Part shown: positions 37,499-46,865 of the stretch, in pieces | How positions within the stretch are numbered: the stretch's first letter is position 1 | How the letters are laid out: each line of letters starts with the position of its first letter | DNA from: Bacillota bacterium | GTDB taxonomy: Bacteria > Bacillota > Clostridia > Lachnospirales > Lachnospiraceae | Assembly: GCA_023411555.1 (NCBI GenBank) | Contig: JAEYOQ010000032.1 | Location: forward strand, 70,485 to 134,484 | DNA length: 64,000 nucleotides | Reading direction: 5' to 3' | Position numbers and translations under genes: made by a program | Notes under the pieces: generated by a model | What the model saw: the letters and a program-made list of their open reading frames with translations, nothing else | What the model was told of the DNA's origin: nothing | Database searches by the model: none

Positions 37499-37847
37499 GT
37501 GAACCTCCTTGCATGATTAAAATTTTTTAAATAGTGTCGTTCTTAAAGTATAGACGATATAACTGGATATTTCATTAGATAATTACTGGATAGTGGAGAG
37601 GGTGTAAGCCTCGGCATAAACTACCACAAAGGAAGGCAGTTAAGTGTTATAAGAATGCTAGCGTAGAGGGGATGGGGAGGATGGGCTAAGAGAGGGGAAG
37701 AGTAGGCCTTGGTTATGAGTGCCTAATATAGCAAAAAAAAGAAGTATAGACCTCAATATAAGATCTATACTTCCTATAAAGTTTGTCTTCTCGGAAGGCC
37801 ATCTATGGGTACAAGGTAATCGTACACCTGATAGAGGTAAGGGGTTT
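37499..37847. other. Gene-free stretch between GH18 and pepT genes
   Basis: Holds the upstream region of the GH18 gene and the pepT terminator near its right end (37732-37773). No further coding sequence or RNA gene was recognised. Confidence 0.6.
37732..37773 (-). terminator. Rho-independent terminator of pepT
   Basis: GAAGTATAGA (37741-37750) pairs perfectly with TCTATACTTC (37764-37773); on the minus strand this is followed by a run of eight T. Confidence 0.9.
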
Positions 37848-39077
37848 TTACTTCCTGCTGGAATACTTCTCTACAAGCTTCAGCAGAAGCTCAACACACT
37901 GATCCATGGCCTGGATGCATGCGAATTCAGTCTTTCCATGATGATTATGGCTGCCGGTTCCAAGATTGGGACAGGGAAGGCCCATATAGGATAGCCTGGA
38001 GCCATCGGTACCTCCACGGATTGGTCTGCTGATCGGTGTTGCACCCAATTCCCGGATTGCCTCATAAGCAGCTTCAATCAGATGCCAGTGGGGTTTGATT
38101 TGATCTGCCATATTATAATAGGAATCTCTTATTTCTACTTTAACCGTATCCTGTCCATATTTTTCATTTAATTTGGTAGCGGCAGCTATCATAACCTCTT
38201 TCTTAGTGTTTAGCTTGTTAAGATCGTGATCACGCAGGATGTAATGGAGCTTTGCGGTATCAACAATGCCCTCCATACGGTCCAAATGATAAAAGCCTTC
38301 ATAGTTTTCTGTATATTCCGGTCGTTCCTTCTCGGGTAAGAGAGCGTGGAATTCCATGGCAAGCAGAGAGGCATTCACCAGCTTATCTTTGGCATCTCCA
38401 GTATGGATACTGAAGCCATTAATCAATACATCAGCGGATGCAGCGTTAAAGCTTTCATACTCAACCTCGTTAAAAGAGGCACCATCCACGGTATAAGCAT
38501 AATCAGCACCAAAGCTTTTCACATCGAACAGATCTGCGCCTTTGCCGATCTCCTCATCAGGAGTAAAACCTATTTTTATGGTACCGTGCTTTATCTCTGG
38601 GTGCTTATATAAGGTCTCAGCCATAGTAAGAATTTCTGCGATACCGGCTTTATCATCAGCACCGAGTAGAGTATTTCCATCGGTAACGAGTAGATCCATT
38701 CCGACATAATTCTTCATAAAGTCAAATTCATCCGGGTTGATCTTCACGTTCTTCTCCGAATTAAGAATAACTTCACAACCATCATAATTCTCTATTACCC
38801 TTGTTTTAATATCCGAGTAAGGGACAGAGCTGACAACATCCATATGGGCAATAAATCCAATCACCGATCCAGACCAATTTTCAATATTAGCTTCAATGGT
38901 TCCGAATATATAACCGTTTTCATCCATGGCTGCGTCTGCAATACCAAGGCTTTTCATCTCTTCCACCAGAGCCTTTCCGAATACTAGCTGCTCAGGGCTG
39001 CTTGGGTGTGTACTGCTCAGTTCATCCGAGGCAGTTGCATATTTTGTATAATTGATTAATCTTTCATAAGCTCTCAT
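37848..39077 (-). CDS. pepT: Peptidase T (tripeptidase)
   Basis: 409 residues, normal for PepT. Zinc-binding motifs of the M20 family are in place: GFIAHMDVV, LLGADDKAGIAE, FTPDEEIGKG and the C-terminal GSHNHHGKTEF. It releases the N-terminal residue of tripeptides in the cytosol. GGAGG precedes the ATG. Monocistronic, with its own terminator. Confidence 0.95.
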   Translation of the reverse strand: MRAYERLINYTKYATASDELSSTHPSSPEQLVFGKALVEEMKSLGIADAAMDENGYIFGTIEANIENWSGSVIGFIAHMDVVSSVPYSDIKTRVIENYDGCEVILNSEKNVKINPDEFDFMKNYVGMDLLVTDGNTLLGADDKAGIAEILTMAETLYKHPEIKHGTIKIGFTPDEEIGKGADLFDVKSFGADYAYTVDGASFNEVEYESFNAASADVLINGFSIHTGDAKDKLVNASLLAMEFHALLPEKERPEYTENYEGFYHLDRMEGIVDTAKLHYILRDHDLNKLNTKKEVMIAAATKLNEKYGQDTVKVEIRDSYYNMADQIKPHWHLIEAAYEAIRELGATPISRPIRGGTDGSRLSYMGLPCPNLGTGSHNHHGKTEFACIQAMDQCVELLLKLVEKYSSRK

Positions 39078-39185
39078 GATTTGTCCTCCATTCTATCGAT
39101 AAGATATATTATTTCACAAATATCTGATAAAATCTAGACCCAACCATCCAAATCCATACAGATATATCATTAAGATATGTTATCC

Positions 39186-39213
39186 GGTTTACAGAAAAAG
39201 GTTTACAGAAAAA
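39186..39213. repeat. 14-bp tandem direct repeat upstream of a lipoprotein gene
   Basis: GGTTTACAGAAAAA occurs twice head-to-tail, about 150 bases upstream of the lipoprotein start and upstream of two TATAAT-like sequences (39250 and 39260). It could be a regulator site; spacing differs from PhoP boxes. Confidence 0.4.
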
Positions 39214-39358
39214 ATCTTAAGTTTTATTAAAGATTATTTAATTTATATTTATAATGATATATAATGACCTGGTATTTAACTAGGAGATGTTGGAATATAT
39301 GATTTACCTAGCTGGATTGGTTTTGTACGAAAATGTTAACAAAGGAGAAGAGGAGTAT

Positions 39359-40093
39359 ATGAAAAAAGAGATGATAATTATGATAAGCGCTGTTCTGATG
39401 TGCTTAATCATGTCAGGTTGTAAAAATGCTAGCCCTGTAAGTAATCAAGTTGAAGATTTGGTCCCATCAATCAGCATAAGTCCTACTGAAGCAGAAAAGA
39501 AGGTAGAGGAGGAAAGTTTGCATTTGCTTGCAGGTTTTGAAGATTGGGAGAAGACAGAAGGCATAAAAGCACTAAATAAAGTATTAGTGATGGAAGCGAC
39601 CTTAAAGGAGGTAGTAGCCCATGAAGGAAGCTCAGATGCGTCAGAATTCAAAGAGTACTACCTAGATGACATGGACCATTTCCTCGATTATCTTTTTACC
39701 TCAAGTATGTGGCCTGAGCAATACGCTATTGTGGATCTGGATCATGACGGTACACCGGAGGTTATTGTAAGCTTAAAACAAGCCGAGGAGACCTGGCTTA
39801 TGCTTCTGAGATATTATGACGGAGGTGTTTACGGTTATCCTTATGATATTAGGGCATTTCAATATCCTAAGACGAACGGAAACTATATGGCTTCCTCGGG
39901 AGCTTTAGACAATCAGATTCTGGAGCTGAGCTTTGAGGGCTTTAATATAAAGGAGAAGGTTCTAGGGTATAGTACTTTGGTTAATGATAGTGGGGAATAC
40001 TATATTAATGATGAAAAGGTATCAAAAAAGGATTATATGAATTATCTTGATCAATTTCATGATAGCGAAGATGTAAAGTGGTATTCGTTTTAG
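39359..40093 (+). CDS. Putative lipoprotein of unknown function
   Basis: 244 residues. A lipoprotein signal ends in LIMSGC (Cys at about residue 21), so it is anchored outside the membrane. The mature part has no recognised domain; DLDHDGTPEVIVSL resembles the FG-GAP-like or calcium-loop stretch frequent in Lachnospiraceae lipoproteins. ATG 39359 has GAGGAG upstream; an in-frame ATG at 39287 is rejected because it would bury the signal peptide. Confidence 0.65.
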   Translation: MKKEMIIMISAVLMCLIMSGCKNASPVSNQVEDLVPSISISPTEAEKKVEEESLHLLAGFEDWEKTEGIKALNKVLVMEATLKEVVAHEGSSDASEFKEYYLDDMDHFLDYLFTSSMWPEQYAIVDLDHDGTPEVIVSLKQAEETWLMLLRYYDGGVYGYPYDIRAFQYPKTNGNYMASSGALDNQILELSFEGFNIKEKVLGYSTLVNDSGEYYINDEKVSKKDYMNYLDQFHDSEDVKWYSF

Positions 40094-40101
40094 GATTAGC
40101 G

Positions 40102-40160
40102 TGTCAAAAGGCTGTTTCTAGTCTGATATTCGCATTATAAGCTGAGATTGCCTTTTGACA
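40102..40160 (+). terminator. Stem-loop after the lipoprotein gene
   Basis: TGTCAAAAGGC (40102-40112) pairs perfectly with GCCTTTTGACA (40150-40160). No T run follows. Confidence 0.5.
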
Positions 40161-40199
40161 GCCTAATCAATACAGTGACGTAAATAAAGGGAGAAGACA

Positions 40200-40586
40200 A
40201 TGAAGGCAATTGAAGTAGTGGCAGCGATTATCAGAGATAAGGATAAGATATTAGTAACTCAGAGAGGATATGGAGAGTTTGCTGGTAGATGGGAATTTCC
40301 GGGTGGTAAAATTGAGCAAGGAGAGTCCAAGGAAGCTGCATTACACAGAGAGATTTTGGAGGAGCTGGATGTAAAGATTGAGATTGATCAATTCTTTCTT
40401 ACTATGGAATACACCTATCCTAATTTCCATCTTACCATGCATTGTTATTTCTGCCATGTGACTCAGGGAGATATTACCTTACTGGAGCACTCCTGTGGAC
40501 TGTGGCTTACGAAAGAGGAGCTAGATTCCGTTGACTGGCTCCCGGCAGATATTGATATCGTGGAAAGACTGAAGCAGGAATTATAG
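40200..40586 (+). CDS. MutT-like Nudix hydrolase
   Basis: 128 residues. The Nudix box is complete (GGKIEQGESKEAALHREILE, then ELDV). The small size and NMR-like start (AIEVVAAIIRDKDKILVTQR) match 8-oxo-dGTP diphosphatases of the MutT group, which cleanse the nucleotide pool. A purine-rich GGGAGAAG precedes the ATG. Confidence 0.9.
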   Translation: MKAIEVVAAIIRDKDKILVTQRGYGEFAGRWEFPGGKIEQGESKEAALHREILEELDVKIEIDQFFLTMEYTYPNFHLTMHCYFCHVTQGDITLLEHSCGLWLTKEELDSVDWLPADIDIVERLKQEL

Positions 40587-40612
40587 GACTAGTAAGAGGA
40601 GGACATAGAGCT

Positions 40613-40948
40613 ATGAGGCTTGTTATAAAAAGTAATGAAAATTTACAATCCCTGTTTCCCAGGGAACCGGAGCCTGCTTATACTGAGGATAGGGCTGAGC
40701 CTTATGACTCGAAGAAGTTGCAGGAATGGGAGCAGCGTTATAAGGAGATACAGATCTTATTAGACAAAGAGGATAACCAGGAGGGAATGAGGGTTCTTTT
40801 TGATCTGGCAGAGGAAGGCTACCCTGAGGCAAGATGGCAGATGAGTGATATGTATCTCGAGGGTAAAGGTCTGCCAATGAGCCTCCGTAAGGCTCATGAA
40901 TGGGAGCGTAAGGCCATACATGCCGAGAAGCTTTATTGCAACAAGTAG
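40613..40948 (+). CDS. Small Sel1-repeat protein
   Basis: 111 residues, cytosolic. One Sel1-like helical repeat (about 67-100: YPEARWQMSDMYLEGKGLP, then KAHEWERKA) follows a charged N-terminal region. AGGAGG lies ten bases before the ATG and it starts 26 bases after the MutT-like gene, so they are probably cotranscribed. Function unknown. Confidence 0.6.
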   Translation: MRLVIKSNENLQSLFPREPEPAYTEDRAEPYDSKKLQEWEQRYKEIQILLDKEDNQEGMRVLFDLAEEGYPEARWQMSDMYLEGKGLPMSLRKAHEWERKAIHAEKLYCNK

Positions 40949-41002
40949 ATTTAATTAGTTCTATTCAAGATTTGATTTCTGAAGAGTTGGAGAGAAGATG
41001 AA

Positions 41003-41037
41003 GCAGCAGTAGCATCAATCAAAGTGCCACTGCTGTA
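41003..41037 (+). terminator. Stem-loop after the Sel1-repeat gene
   Basis: CAGCAGT and ACTGCTG form a stem with a TATTTATT tail. Confidence 0.55.
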
Positions 41038-41204
41038 TTTATTAAAATGCTAATATAGAATTGCTTTAAGGGATTATTTCAGAAGAGCGGAGCTATGTAT
41101 TTTCTATTAAATGATTTAAATAGTAGAAATCATTGTCCCGATATGGTAAGGTTAATTTGTTTACATTTTTTGATGACAATTCGACATAAAAAGGAAGCGA
41201 TAAA

Positions 41205-42569
41205 ATGATTAAAATGATATCGAAAGACCGGGATAAGGACATGTGCAATGGTCCGATATTTGGCAAAATGATTCTTTTTGCCTTGCCTATTATGGCAATG
41301 AATGTTCTGCAGCTGTTATTTAATGCAGCAGATATGGTTGTAGTCGGAAGATTTTCCGGAAAGGAGGCTCTGGCAGCAGTCGGTGCAACCGGTGCAATCA
41401 TCAATCTGATTGTGAACCTATTCATGGGACTATCGGTGGGGACCAGTGTCGTAGTTGCTCAGGACTGCGGTGCAGGACGGCCGGATGCGGTCAATAGGTC
41501 TGTACATACGTCGATTGCCATAAGCTTTATAGGTGGTTTTCTTGTAATGGTTTTAGGTTTAATGCTTTGTAATCCTTTATTGATTATGCTGGGTACCCCT
41601 ATGGATATCATTGATTTATCAGCCACCTATATGAGAATCTATTTCTTAGGTGTACCTGCCAGTATGATATACAACTTCGGCTCTGCGATTCTGCGTGCGG
41701 TTGGAGATAGCCGTCGGCCAATGTATTATTTAATGGTATCAGGTATTGTGAATGTGATATTAAACCTATTTTTTGTGATTGTATTACATATGAGTGTGGA
41801 TGGTGTTGCCTGGGCAACGGTAATTTCCCAATACTTATCGATGCTCTTGGTGCTTTTGTGCCTTAGCCGTAATAAGGACGACTCGATTCGACTGACTCTT
41901 AAGAGGATTGGCATTGACCGGAGAAAGCTGAAGCAAATTGTGCGCATTGGTCTTCCTGCAGGATTACAGGGACTATTGTTCTCTATATCCAATGTGCTGA
42001 TTCAATCAGCAGTCAACTCCTTTGGTTCTGCCATGGTGGCAGCTGGCTCTGCGGCAGGAAATATCGAGGGCTTTGTCGCTACATCAATGAATGCTTATTA
42101 CAATGCTGCCATAACCTTTACAGGGCAGAATATGGGAGCAAAAAAATATGATAGGATTGATAAGATTGCAAAAATCTGTACGATTTTAATTGTTATTACT
42201 TGGATTGTTCTGGGTGGACTGACCATGTTACTTAGCAGACCCTTATTATCTATATTTACATCAGATCCTGAAGTAATCCGATTAGGGATGATCCGGATCA
42301 ACGTTCTCATGATTGCATACTTTACCTGTGGAATCATGAATGTATTTCCGGGCTTGACTCGTGGTATGGGCTTTTCTATCTTACCGATGCTCTGTACCTT
42401 AGTTGGAGCTTGCCTGATGCGAATCGTGTGGCTGGTCACCTTTTTTGCCTGGTTTCCAACAGTCCTCATGCTTTTTGCCTGCTATCCCGTTACCTGGGCT
42501 CTTGCAGGGATTGGTCAAGTGGTAAGCTTTTTCTATGCAAGGAAGAAGGTAAGGCTTAGGGTGGAGTAA
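41205..42569 (+). CDS. MATE-family efflux transporter
   Basis: 454 residues with about twelve membrane helices. The start CNGPIFGKMILFALPIMAMN and the repeat in the second half (KQIVRIGLPAGLQGLLFSIS) are typical of MATE sodium- or proton-coupled drug/organic-cation exporters. Close to the DinF/NorM side of the family by length. Substrate unknown. Monocistronic. Confidence 0.92.
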   Translation: MIKMISKDRDKDMCNGPIFGKMILFALPIMAMNVLQLLFNAADMVVVGRFSGKEALAAVGATGAIINLIVNLFMGLSVGTSVVVAQDCGAGRPDAVNRSVHTSIAISFIGGFLVMVLGLMLCNPLLIMLGTPMDIIDLSATYMRIYFLGVPASMIYNFGSAILRAVGDSRRPMYYLMVSGIVNVILNLFFVIVLHMSVDGVAWATVISQYLSMLLVLLCLSRNKDDSIRLTLKRIGIDRRKLKQIVRIGLPAGLQGLLFSISNVLIQSAVNSFGSAMVAAGSAAGNIEGFVATSMNAYYNAAITFTGQNMGAKKYDRIDKIAKICTILIVITWIVLGGLTMLLSRPLLSIFTSDPEVIRLGMIRINVLMIAYFTCGIMNVFPGLTRGMGFSILPMLCTLVGACLMRIVWLVTFFAWFPTVLMLFACYPVTWALAGIGQVVSFFYARKKVRLRVE

Positions 42570-42656
42570 AAAGAAGGCATGGATTTCTCTGCTAAAAGGT
42601 TGTATAATTATGTCAGTATGGATTGTATTCCATCAATTATATAAGGGGGCAAAGTT

Positions 42657-43517
42657 ATGGAGAAGTTTGGTGTTCAATTGTATTCATTAGGGTTTGACAG
42701 TAAGGATCCTATGCCGGTATCCTTTCAAAAGCTATCGGCTATGGGCTATAAGGAAGTAGAATTTGCTGGCTCCAACTATGGAGGTATGTCTGTGCAGGAG
42801 ATGGTGGAGGCTTTGGAGGCGGCGGGACTGAAAGCGGTGTCTTCTCATGTCAGTATGGAGAATATGGAGAAGGATATCCCTTATGTGGCAGCTATCGGCG
42901 GGAAGATGATTATCTGCCCCATGTTCGATTTTGCTACCAAGGAGGAAGCGCTGGAGCTTGCCGCTTTACTTAATAAATACGGTAAGATTGCAAAAGAGCA
43001 CGGCTTAATAATAGGCTATCATAATCACACCCAGGAGTTTAATAAGGACGGGGAGAAATATCTTTTGGATTATGTGATAGAGAATACAGATCCGGAGTAT
43101 GTCGGCTTTGAATTGGATTGTGGCTGGTGCTCCAATGCTGGTCAGGATCCGGTAGAATACCTAAACAGATACGCCGGGCGCTTTGTGGCTATTCATATCA
43201 AGGAAAACAATGCTGTGAGTGGACCTAAGCCGGCTGCATCGATGTACGCGGAAAAGAAGCCCTTCCATTTTGAAATCGGACCGGATGGCAAGCCCATATT
43301 CCCTCCTGAAGTTCTTAAGTTCATGGAGGAGAACCAGAAGCTAAATTGTGCAACCGGTGAAGGAATCGTTGACTGGAAGGCTGTAAAGGCGGCAGCAGAG
43401 GCACAGTGTAGGGGAGAGATGCATTACTTCGTTGAGCGGGAGGCCAATTACGCACCGGATAAAGATCGGCTTACCTGTCTGAGTGAGGATGCGATATGGT
43501 TGAAGAATAACTTATAA
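42657..43517 (+). CDS. TIM-barrel sugar-phosphate isomerase/epimerase
   Basis: 286 residues. An AP-endonuclease-2-type barrel as in xylose-isomerase-like enzymes: VQLYSLG start, GYHNHTQEF, FELDCGWC and VAIHIKEN carry the predicted metal-binding residues. GGGGGCAAAG precedes the ATG. A strong terminator separates it from the lsr region, so a link to AI-2 is not indicated. Substrate unknown. Confidence 0.83.
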   Translation: MEKFGVQLYSLGFDSKDPMPVSFQKLSAMGYKEVEFAGSNYGGMSVQEMVEALEAAGLKAVSSHVSMENMEKDIPYVAAIGGKMIICPMFDFATKEEALELAALLNKYGKIAKEHGLIIGYHNHTQEFNKDGEKYLLDYVIENTDPEYVGFELDCGWCSNAGQDPVEYLNRYAGRFVAIHIKENNAVSGPKPAASMYAEKKPFHFEIGPDGKPIFPPEVLKFMEENQKLNCATGEGIVDWKAVKAAAEAQCRGEMHYFVEREANYAPDKDRLTCLSEDAIWLKNNL

Positions 43518-43535
43518 TATATTATATAAATGTAC

Positions 43536-43570
43536 AAAAGGCATCAAGCAGATTTTGCTTGGTGCCTTTT
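43536..43570. terminator. Strong bidirectional terminator
   Basis: A 15-bp stem with arms 43536-43550 and 43556-43570 (AAAAGGC...GCCTTTT), one mismatch, T run on both strands. It separates the isomerase gene from the convergent lsrR-lsrK-cupin unit. Confidence 0.9.
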
Positions 43571-43625
43571 GCTGTGGGGATTTTGTCTAGCTATCGAAAA
43601 ATGGAGTTAAAAGGTGGTTTGTGTA

Positions 43626-43970
43626 CTAGTCAACTTCGACTTTATCTACTTCTATATATGGAGCTAATGTTGATACCATTTTCACTGCGGAATTAGAATT
43701 ATTGACAACATAATGTACTTCGCCGGGTTCGATATGGATGAATTGCCCAGCCTTTAATGTATGTGTGACTCCATCAACAATGATGTCAACCTCACCCTCC
43801 AGGATATAAAAATTCTCTTCCATAACATTATGGTAATGGGCCTGAAAATCTTGGCCAGCCTGGAACTGAACAAGAGCATAATTCATTCTAGGCCCCTTCA
43901 TCAAGTACTTAGGCCCACTGTCTCCAAACCTATATTCAAAATCTTTTTCATCAACTATAAACATTTTCAT
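43626..43970 (-). CDS. Single-domain cupin, candidate LsrG replacement
   Basis: 114 residues. Both cupin motifs are complete: motif 1 AHYHNVMEENFYILEG (two His and a Glu as metal ligands) and motif 2 PGEVHYVVNN (third His). Such small cupins are metal-dependent isomerases, dioxygenases or lyases. It is 48 bases after lsrK on the same strand, ahead of a terminator, and no LsrG (antibiotic-biosynthesis-monooxygenase fold) is encoded in the locus. Position and fold suggest it does the phospho-AI-2 isomerisation before LsrF. The cupin call is firm; the role is inference. Confidence 0.85.
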   Translation of the reverse strand: MKMFIVDEKDFEYRFGDSGPKYLMKGPRMNYALVQFQAGQDFQAHYHNVMEENFYILEGEVDIIVDGVTHTLKAGQFIHIEPGEVHYVVNNSNSAVKMVSTLAPYIEVDKVEVD

Positions 43971-44018
43971 TCTTCCTTTCTGGTGATGGTGTTATGTGCT
44001 AGGTTAATATTGTGTAAG

Positions 44019-45584
44019 TTATAGACCAGGAGCGATCCACATATGCTTTGTTAAATGGCGATCGCTGAGATTAAGCTGCGCTTCGTATACCTGCTTCCAT
44101 ACGGAAAACATCTCGTTGTATACAGCGTGATTATCCTCATTAGGTAGATAGGTCTTCTCCATCTGAACCAATTTGCTTGCAGTATGCTCAATGTTATCGT
44201 AGATACCGACACCAATGCCTGCAATCATGGCGGCACCTAGTGCGGTAGCTTCCTTTACAACGGGTACATGAACCGGAAGCCCTAATACATCGGATAATAT
44301 CTGGCACCATAAAGGGCTCTTGGAAGCACCGGAAGCAAAGATGATTTCCTTTGGTTTGTTCTGAGTGAGACTCGCTACAAGCTCCATATTGCCTCTGGTG
44401 ACCATTGCCGCATTTTCCATTATGGCACGATAGAAAGTATAGCGGTTATGCTTCTCTGGGTTAATGGAGAAATTGGTAAAGGTGGGAGCCGCATGCTTCC
44501 AATTAATATAGTTCATGGTATCTGAGAAGGTACACATCATTCCGTAGCAACCGGCAGGAACCTTAGCTGCCTCCTCATTCATATAATCGTAGACATCCCG
44601 TCCGGTCTCTTTTGATTTCTCCTTCTCTAATTGACAGAAGCCATCTCTAAACCATCGCATGATTAAACCGGGATAAAAGGCCAAAGCCTCATATTGCCAC
44701 ATGTCAGGTGTGGAATGACAGTTTACACGGACTCTGCATAGGTCATCTGTGATGGCCTTGTCGGTGTTAAACTCATACTGCCAGAAGCTTCCACCCATTA
44801 CAGCTGCCTGGCTCGGGGCTACAACACCGACACCGATACAGCCTAACTGTGCATCCCCGCCTCCTGCAACTACCGGGATACCGGTGACTAATCCTGTCTC
44901 CTCGGCACCTTTACTATTTACGGTCGCAACAATGCTGCCACTTTCGTATACCGGAGGAAAAATATCGGTCTTAATACCACAACGCTCTGCAATGGAGGTA
45001 TCCCAGGTTCTCTTTTGTAGGTCAAAAATTCCGCTTGTACAGCCATTGCTGGGTTCGGTAGATAATACGCCAGTAAGTTTGTAAATCAGCCAATCGTTAA
45101 ACATTGTAACAGTAGCTGTTTTTTCATATAGATCACGCATTTTGTTTTTAACCCATAGAATTCTTGGCAAAGCACCAAGAGCATAGGTCTGTCCGGAAAT
45201 TTGATATATCTCCTTTTCCATATCGGGAGATTGTTGGATCAACTCAGCGACTTCGTCGTTGGAGCGTGCATCAACATTGGCACATGCCCATATCTCCTTT
45301 CCTTCCTTATCGTATAGTACAATTCCCTCTCTCATACTGGTGGTGGAGATAGCTGCAATATCCTTTGGCTGAATATTGGTGGAGCGAAGAACTTCTCTGA
45401 TACACTCAGATGCTAAGCTCCAATTATGGTTCCAATCAAAATCCATAGATCCAGGGAAACGTGGGTCTTCTTTATGCTCCCATTCTCGTGAGACCACACC
45501 TAATTGATTACCTTCGGTATCAAAGATTACAGCCCTAACGCTACCGGTACCAGCATCGAGTGCTAATAAGTATTTTTCCATCAT
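44019..45584 (-). CDS. lsrK: Autoinducer-2 kinase LsrK
   Basis: 521 residues, FGGY carbohydrate-kinase fold. It matches E. coli LsrK through its length: LALDAGTGSVRAVIFD, ISTTSMREGIVLY, ACANVDARS, GGGDAQLGCIGVGVV (catalytic Asp), RWFRDGFC and the WIAPGL tail. It phosphorylates imported AI-2 (DPD), trapping it and producing the LsrR inducer. AAAGGAGG lies nine bases before the ATG; the gene starts 45 bases after lsrR and is followed by the cupin. Confidence 0.95.
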   Translation of the reverse strand: MMEKYLLALDAGTGSVRAVIFDTEGNQLGVVSREWEHKEDPRFPGSMDFDWNHNWSLASECIREVLRSTNIQPKDIAAISTTSMREGIVLYDKEGKEIWACANVDARSNDEVAELIQQSPDMEKEIYQISGQTYALGALPRILWVKNKMRDLYEKTATVTMFNDWLIYKLTGVLSTEPSNGCTSGIFDLQKRTWDTSIAERCGIKTDIFPPVYESGSIVATVNSKGAEETGLVTGIPVVAGGGDAQLGCIGVGVVAPSQAAVMGGSFWQYEFNTDKAITDDLCRVRVNCHSTPDMWQYEALAFYPGLIMRWFRDGFCQLEKEKSKETGRDVYDYMNEEAAKVPAGCYGMMCTFSDTMNYINWKHAAPTFTNFSINPEKHNRYTFYRAIMENAAMVTRGNMELVASLTQNKPKEIIFASGASKSPLWCQILSDVLGLPVHVPVVKEATALGAAMIAGIGVGIYDNIEHTASKLVQMEKTYLPNEDNHAVYNEMFSVWKQVYEAQLNLSDRHLTKHMWIAPGL

Positions 45585-45629
45585 CGTTATTGACCTCCTT
45601 TATTTTTATCCGTAAATTCGGTATTTCCT

Positions 45630-46559
45630 TTAGTTCATATCGATTAATTTTTGAGCGGTATTTTCGTCTGTAATTAAAATATCAAGATAGGATCCTGTCA
45701 AAGCAGCTTTAATTGCAGTAACCTTGCTATCTCCTGCAGCAACCCCGATTACATTATCTAATTCCTTTAATAAGGAAAGCGGTGTGCTTATTAGCCTCGA
45801 TTCGATTTCCGTATTAATAAGCTCACCGTTCTTATCAATGAAATGAGATAGGAGATCTCCGACAGCTCCTTGCATACGTAATAGTAAGAAATCGTTCTGT
45901 GTTAAGATAGAAGATTTAATTATTGTGGCATTGTCGCTCATGGAACCAATTCCGACGATTGTCATACTGGCTAGCTTTGTCATACTTGTAACTTCTTGAA
46001 TAGAAGCTTCATTCTTCATTGCATTGGCCATCTCCTGAGAAGAGGCAATCAAAGGGGAAGGCATGAGATAAAGCTTAGCGTTAAATACATTGGACTGAGT
46101 ATTAGGTAAATAATAACGAACCCCACCAGTCAGGGATACATAGGAAACGGTGTAATCAATATTCGTGGCCAAGTGGTTTAAGGTTCTTGATGGAGTATCC
46201 CCATAGCCTACATTAATAAAGCAATTATCGGATATCCTGTTTCCTATATACATGGCTGCTGCTTTTGCTATCGTCTCATTTATTTCATCACTATTTGGAT
46301 TAGTAGGTACAATATAGGTGTCCTTGAGATTATATTTTTGAATTAGTGCTTTCTCTAAATCAATGCGCTTGCTGGAATCGGAGCGTATTTGAAACTGTAT
46401 GATACCATTCTGTCTGGCTTTTTCGAGTAGTTTAATTACTCTCATACGTGAGATCCCCAAAAGTTCGCCGATACTTTGTTGAGTCATGTTTTCCATATAA
46501 TAATACCAAGCAATTTTTGCTGTTAAATTATCTTCAAACTCTTTTTCAATTCTATCCAT
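45630..46559 (-). CDS. lsrR: LsrR transcriptional regulator (SorC/DeoR type)
   Basis: 309 residues. The N-terminal helix-turn-helix is TQQSIGELLGISRMRVIKLL; the C-terminal sugar-binding domain has FINVGYGDTPS and VSLTGGVRYY. In E. coli, LsrR represses the lsr genes until phospho-AI-2 binds. Start at MDRIEKE with GGGAG eight bases upstream; an ATG 15 bases earlier is weaker. It is the first gene of the lsrR-lsrK-cupin unit, divergent from lsrA. Confidence 0.9.
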   Translation of the reverse strand: MDRIEKEFEDNLTAKIAWYYYMENMTQQSIGELLGISRMRVIKLLEKARQNGIIQFQIRSDSSKRIDLEKALIQKYNLKDTYIVPTNPNSDEINETIAKAAAMYIGNRISDNCFINVGYGDTPSRTLNHLATNIDYTVSYVSLTGGVRYYLPNTQSNVFNAKLYLMPSPLIASSQEMANAMKNEASIQEVTSMTKLASMTIVGIGSMSDNATIIKSSILTQNDFLLLRMQGAVGDLLSHFIDKNGELINTEIESRLISTPLSLLKELDNVIGVAAGDSKVTAIKAALTGSYLDILITDENTAQKLIDMN

Positions 46560-46674
46560 ATAGCCATCTCCCATCTGATATTCCTATGTGGAATTTCCAT
46601 AATTTCCATTTTTATCTATTGTAACATGCGTTGCAAAAGTTATGAATAGAAACATTTGTTGAATATTTATCTGT

Positions 46675-46703
46675 AGTATAGCATTATAGAAATTAGTTGT
46701 CAA
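46675..46703 (-). promoter_or_regulatory. Promoter of lsrR-lsrK-cupin
   Basis: Minus strand: TTGACA (46703-46698), 17 bases, TATACT (46680-46675). -35 perfect, -10 five of six. The adjacent sequence GTCAATATGTA resembles the GACAATATGTC element in the lsrA promoter. Confidence 0.65.
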
Positions 46704-46836
46704 TATGTAAAGATATTCTTAAAAAATTATAAGAGAGAAAAAAGTGGTTGTATAAATCATACATAATAATACGGCATAAATATAGGAAAGACAGACATAA
46801 TAACATATAAATTTATCGAAACATCAAAAATAGCTA

Positions 46837-46865
46837 TTGACAAACCTGACAATATGTCTTATGAT
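46837..46865 (+). promoter_or_regulatory. Promoter of lsrACDBF with candidate operator
   Basis: TTGACA (46837-46842), 17 bases, TATGAT (46860-46865): -35 perfect, -10 five of six. The spacer contains GACAATATGTC (46848-46858), a palindrome GACA-N3-TGTC, well placed for an LsrR-type repressor. The leader is about 110 bases to the lsrA ATG. Confidence 0.7.

Noticed and set aside
39186..39213. PhoP (phosphate) box
   Set aside because: TTTACA elements are 14 bases apart rather than the 11-base period of PhoP/PhoB sites.
42098..42469. Minus-strand 123-codon open frame opposite the MATE gene
   Set aside because: Reverse frame of a membrane protein; no ribosome site or family.
42657..43517. TIM-barrel isomerase as an AI-2 pathway enzyme
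   Set aside because: It is on the opposite strand to lsrK and separated from the lsr unit by a strong bidirectional terminator; no shared regulation is visible.
46621..46640. Catabolite-repression (cre) site in the lsr intergenic region
   Set aside because: TGTAACATGCGTTGCA is longer than and does not match the 14-base cre consensus.
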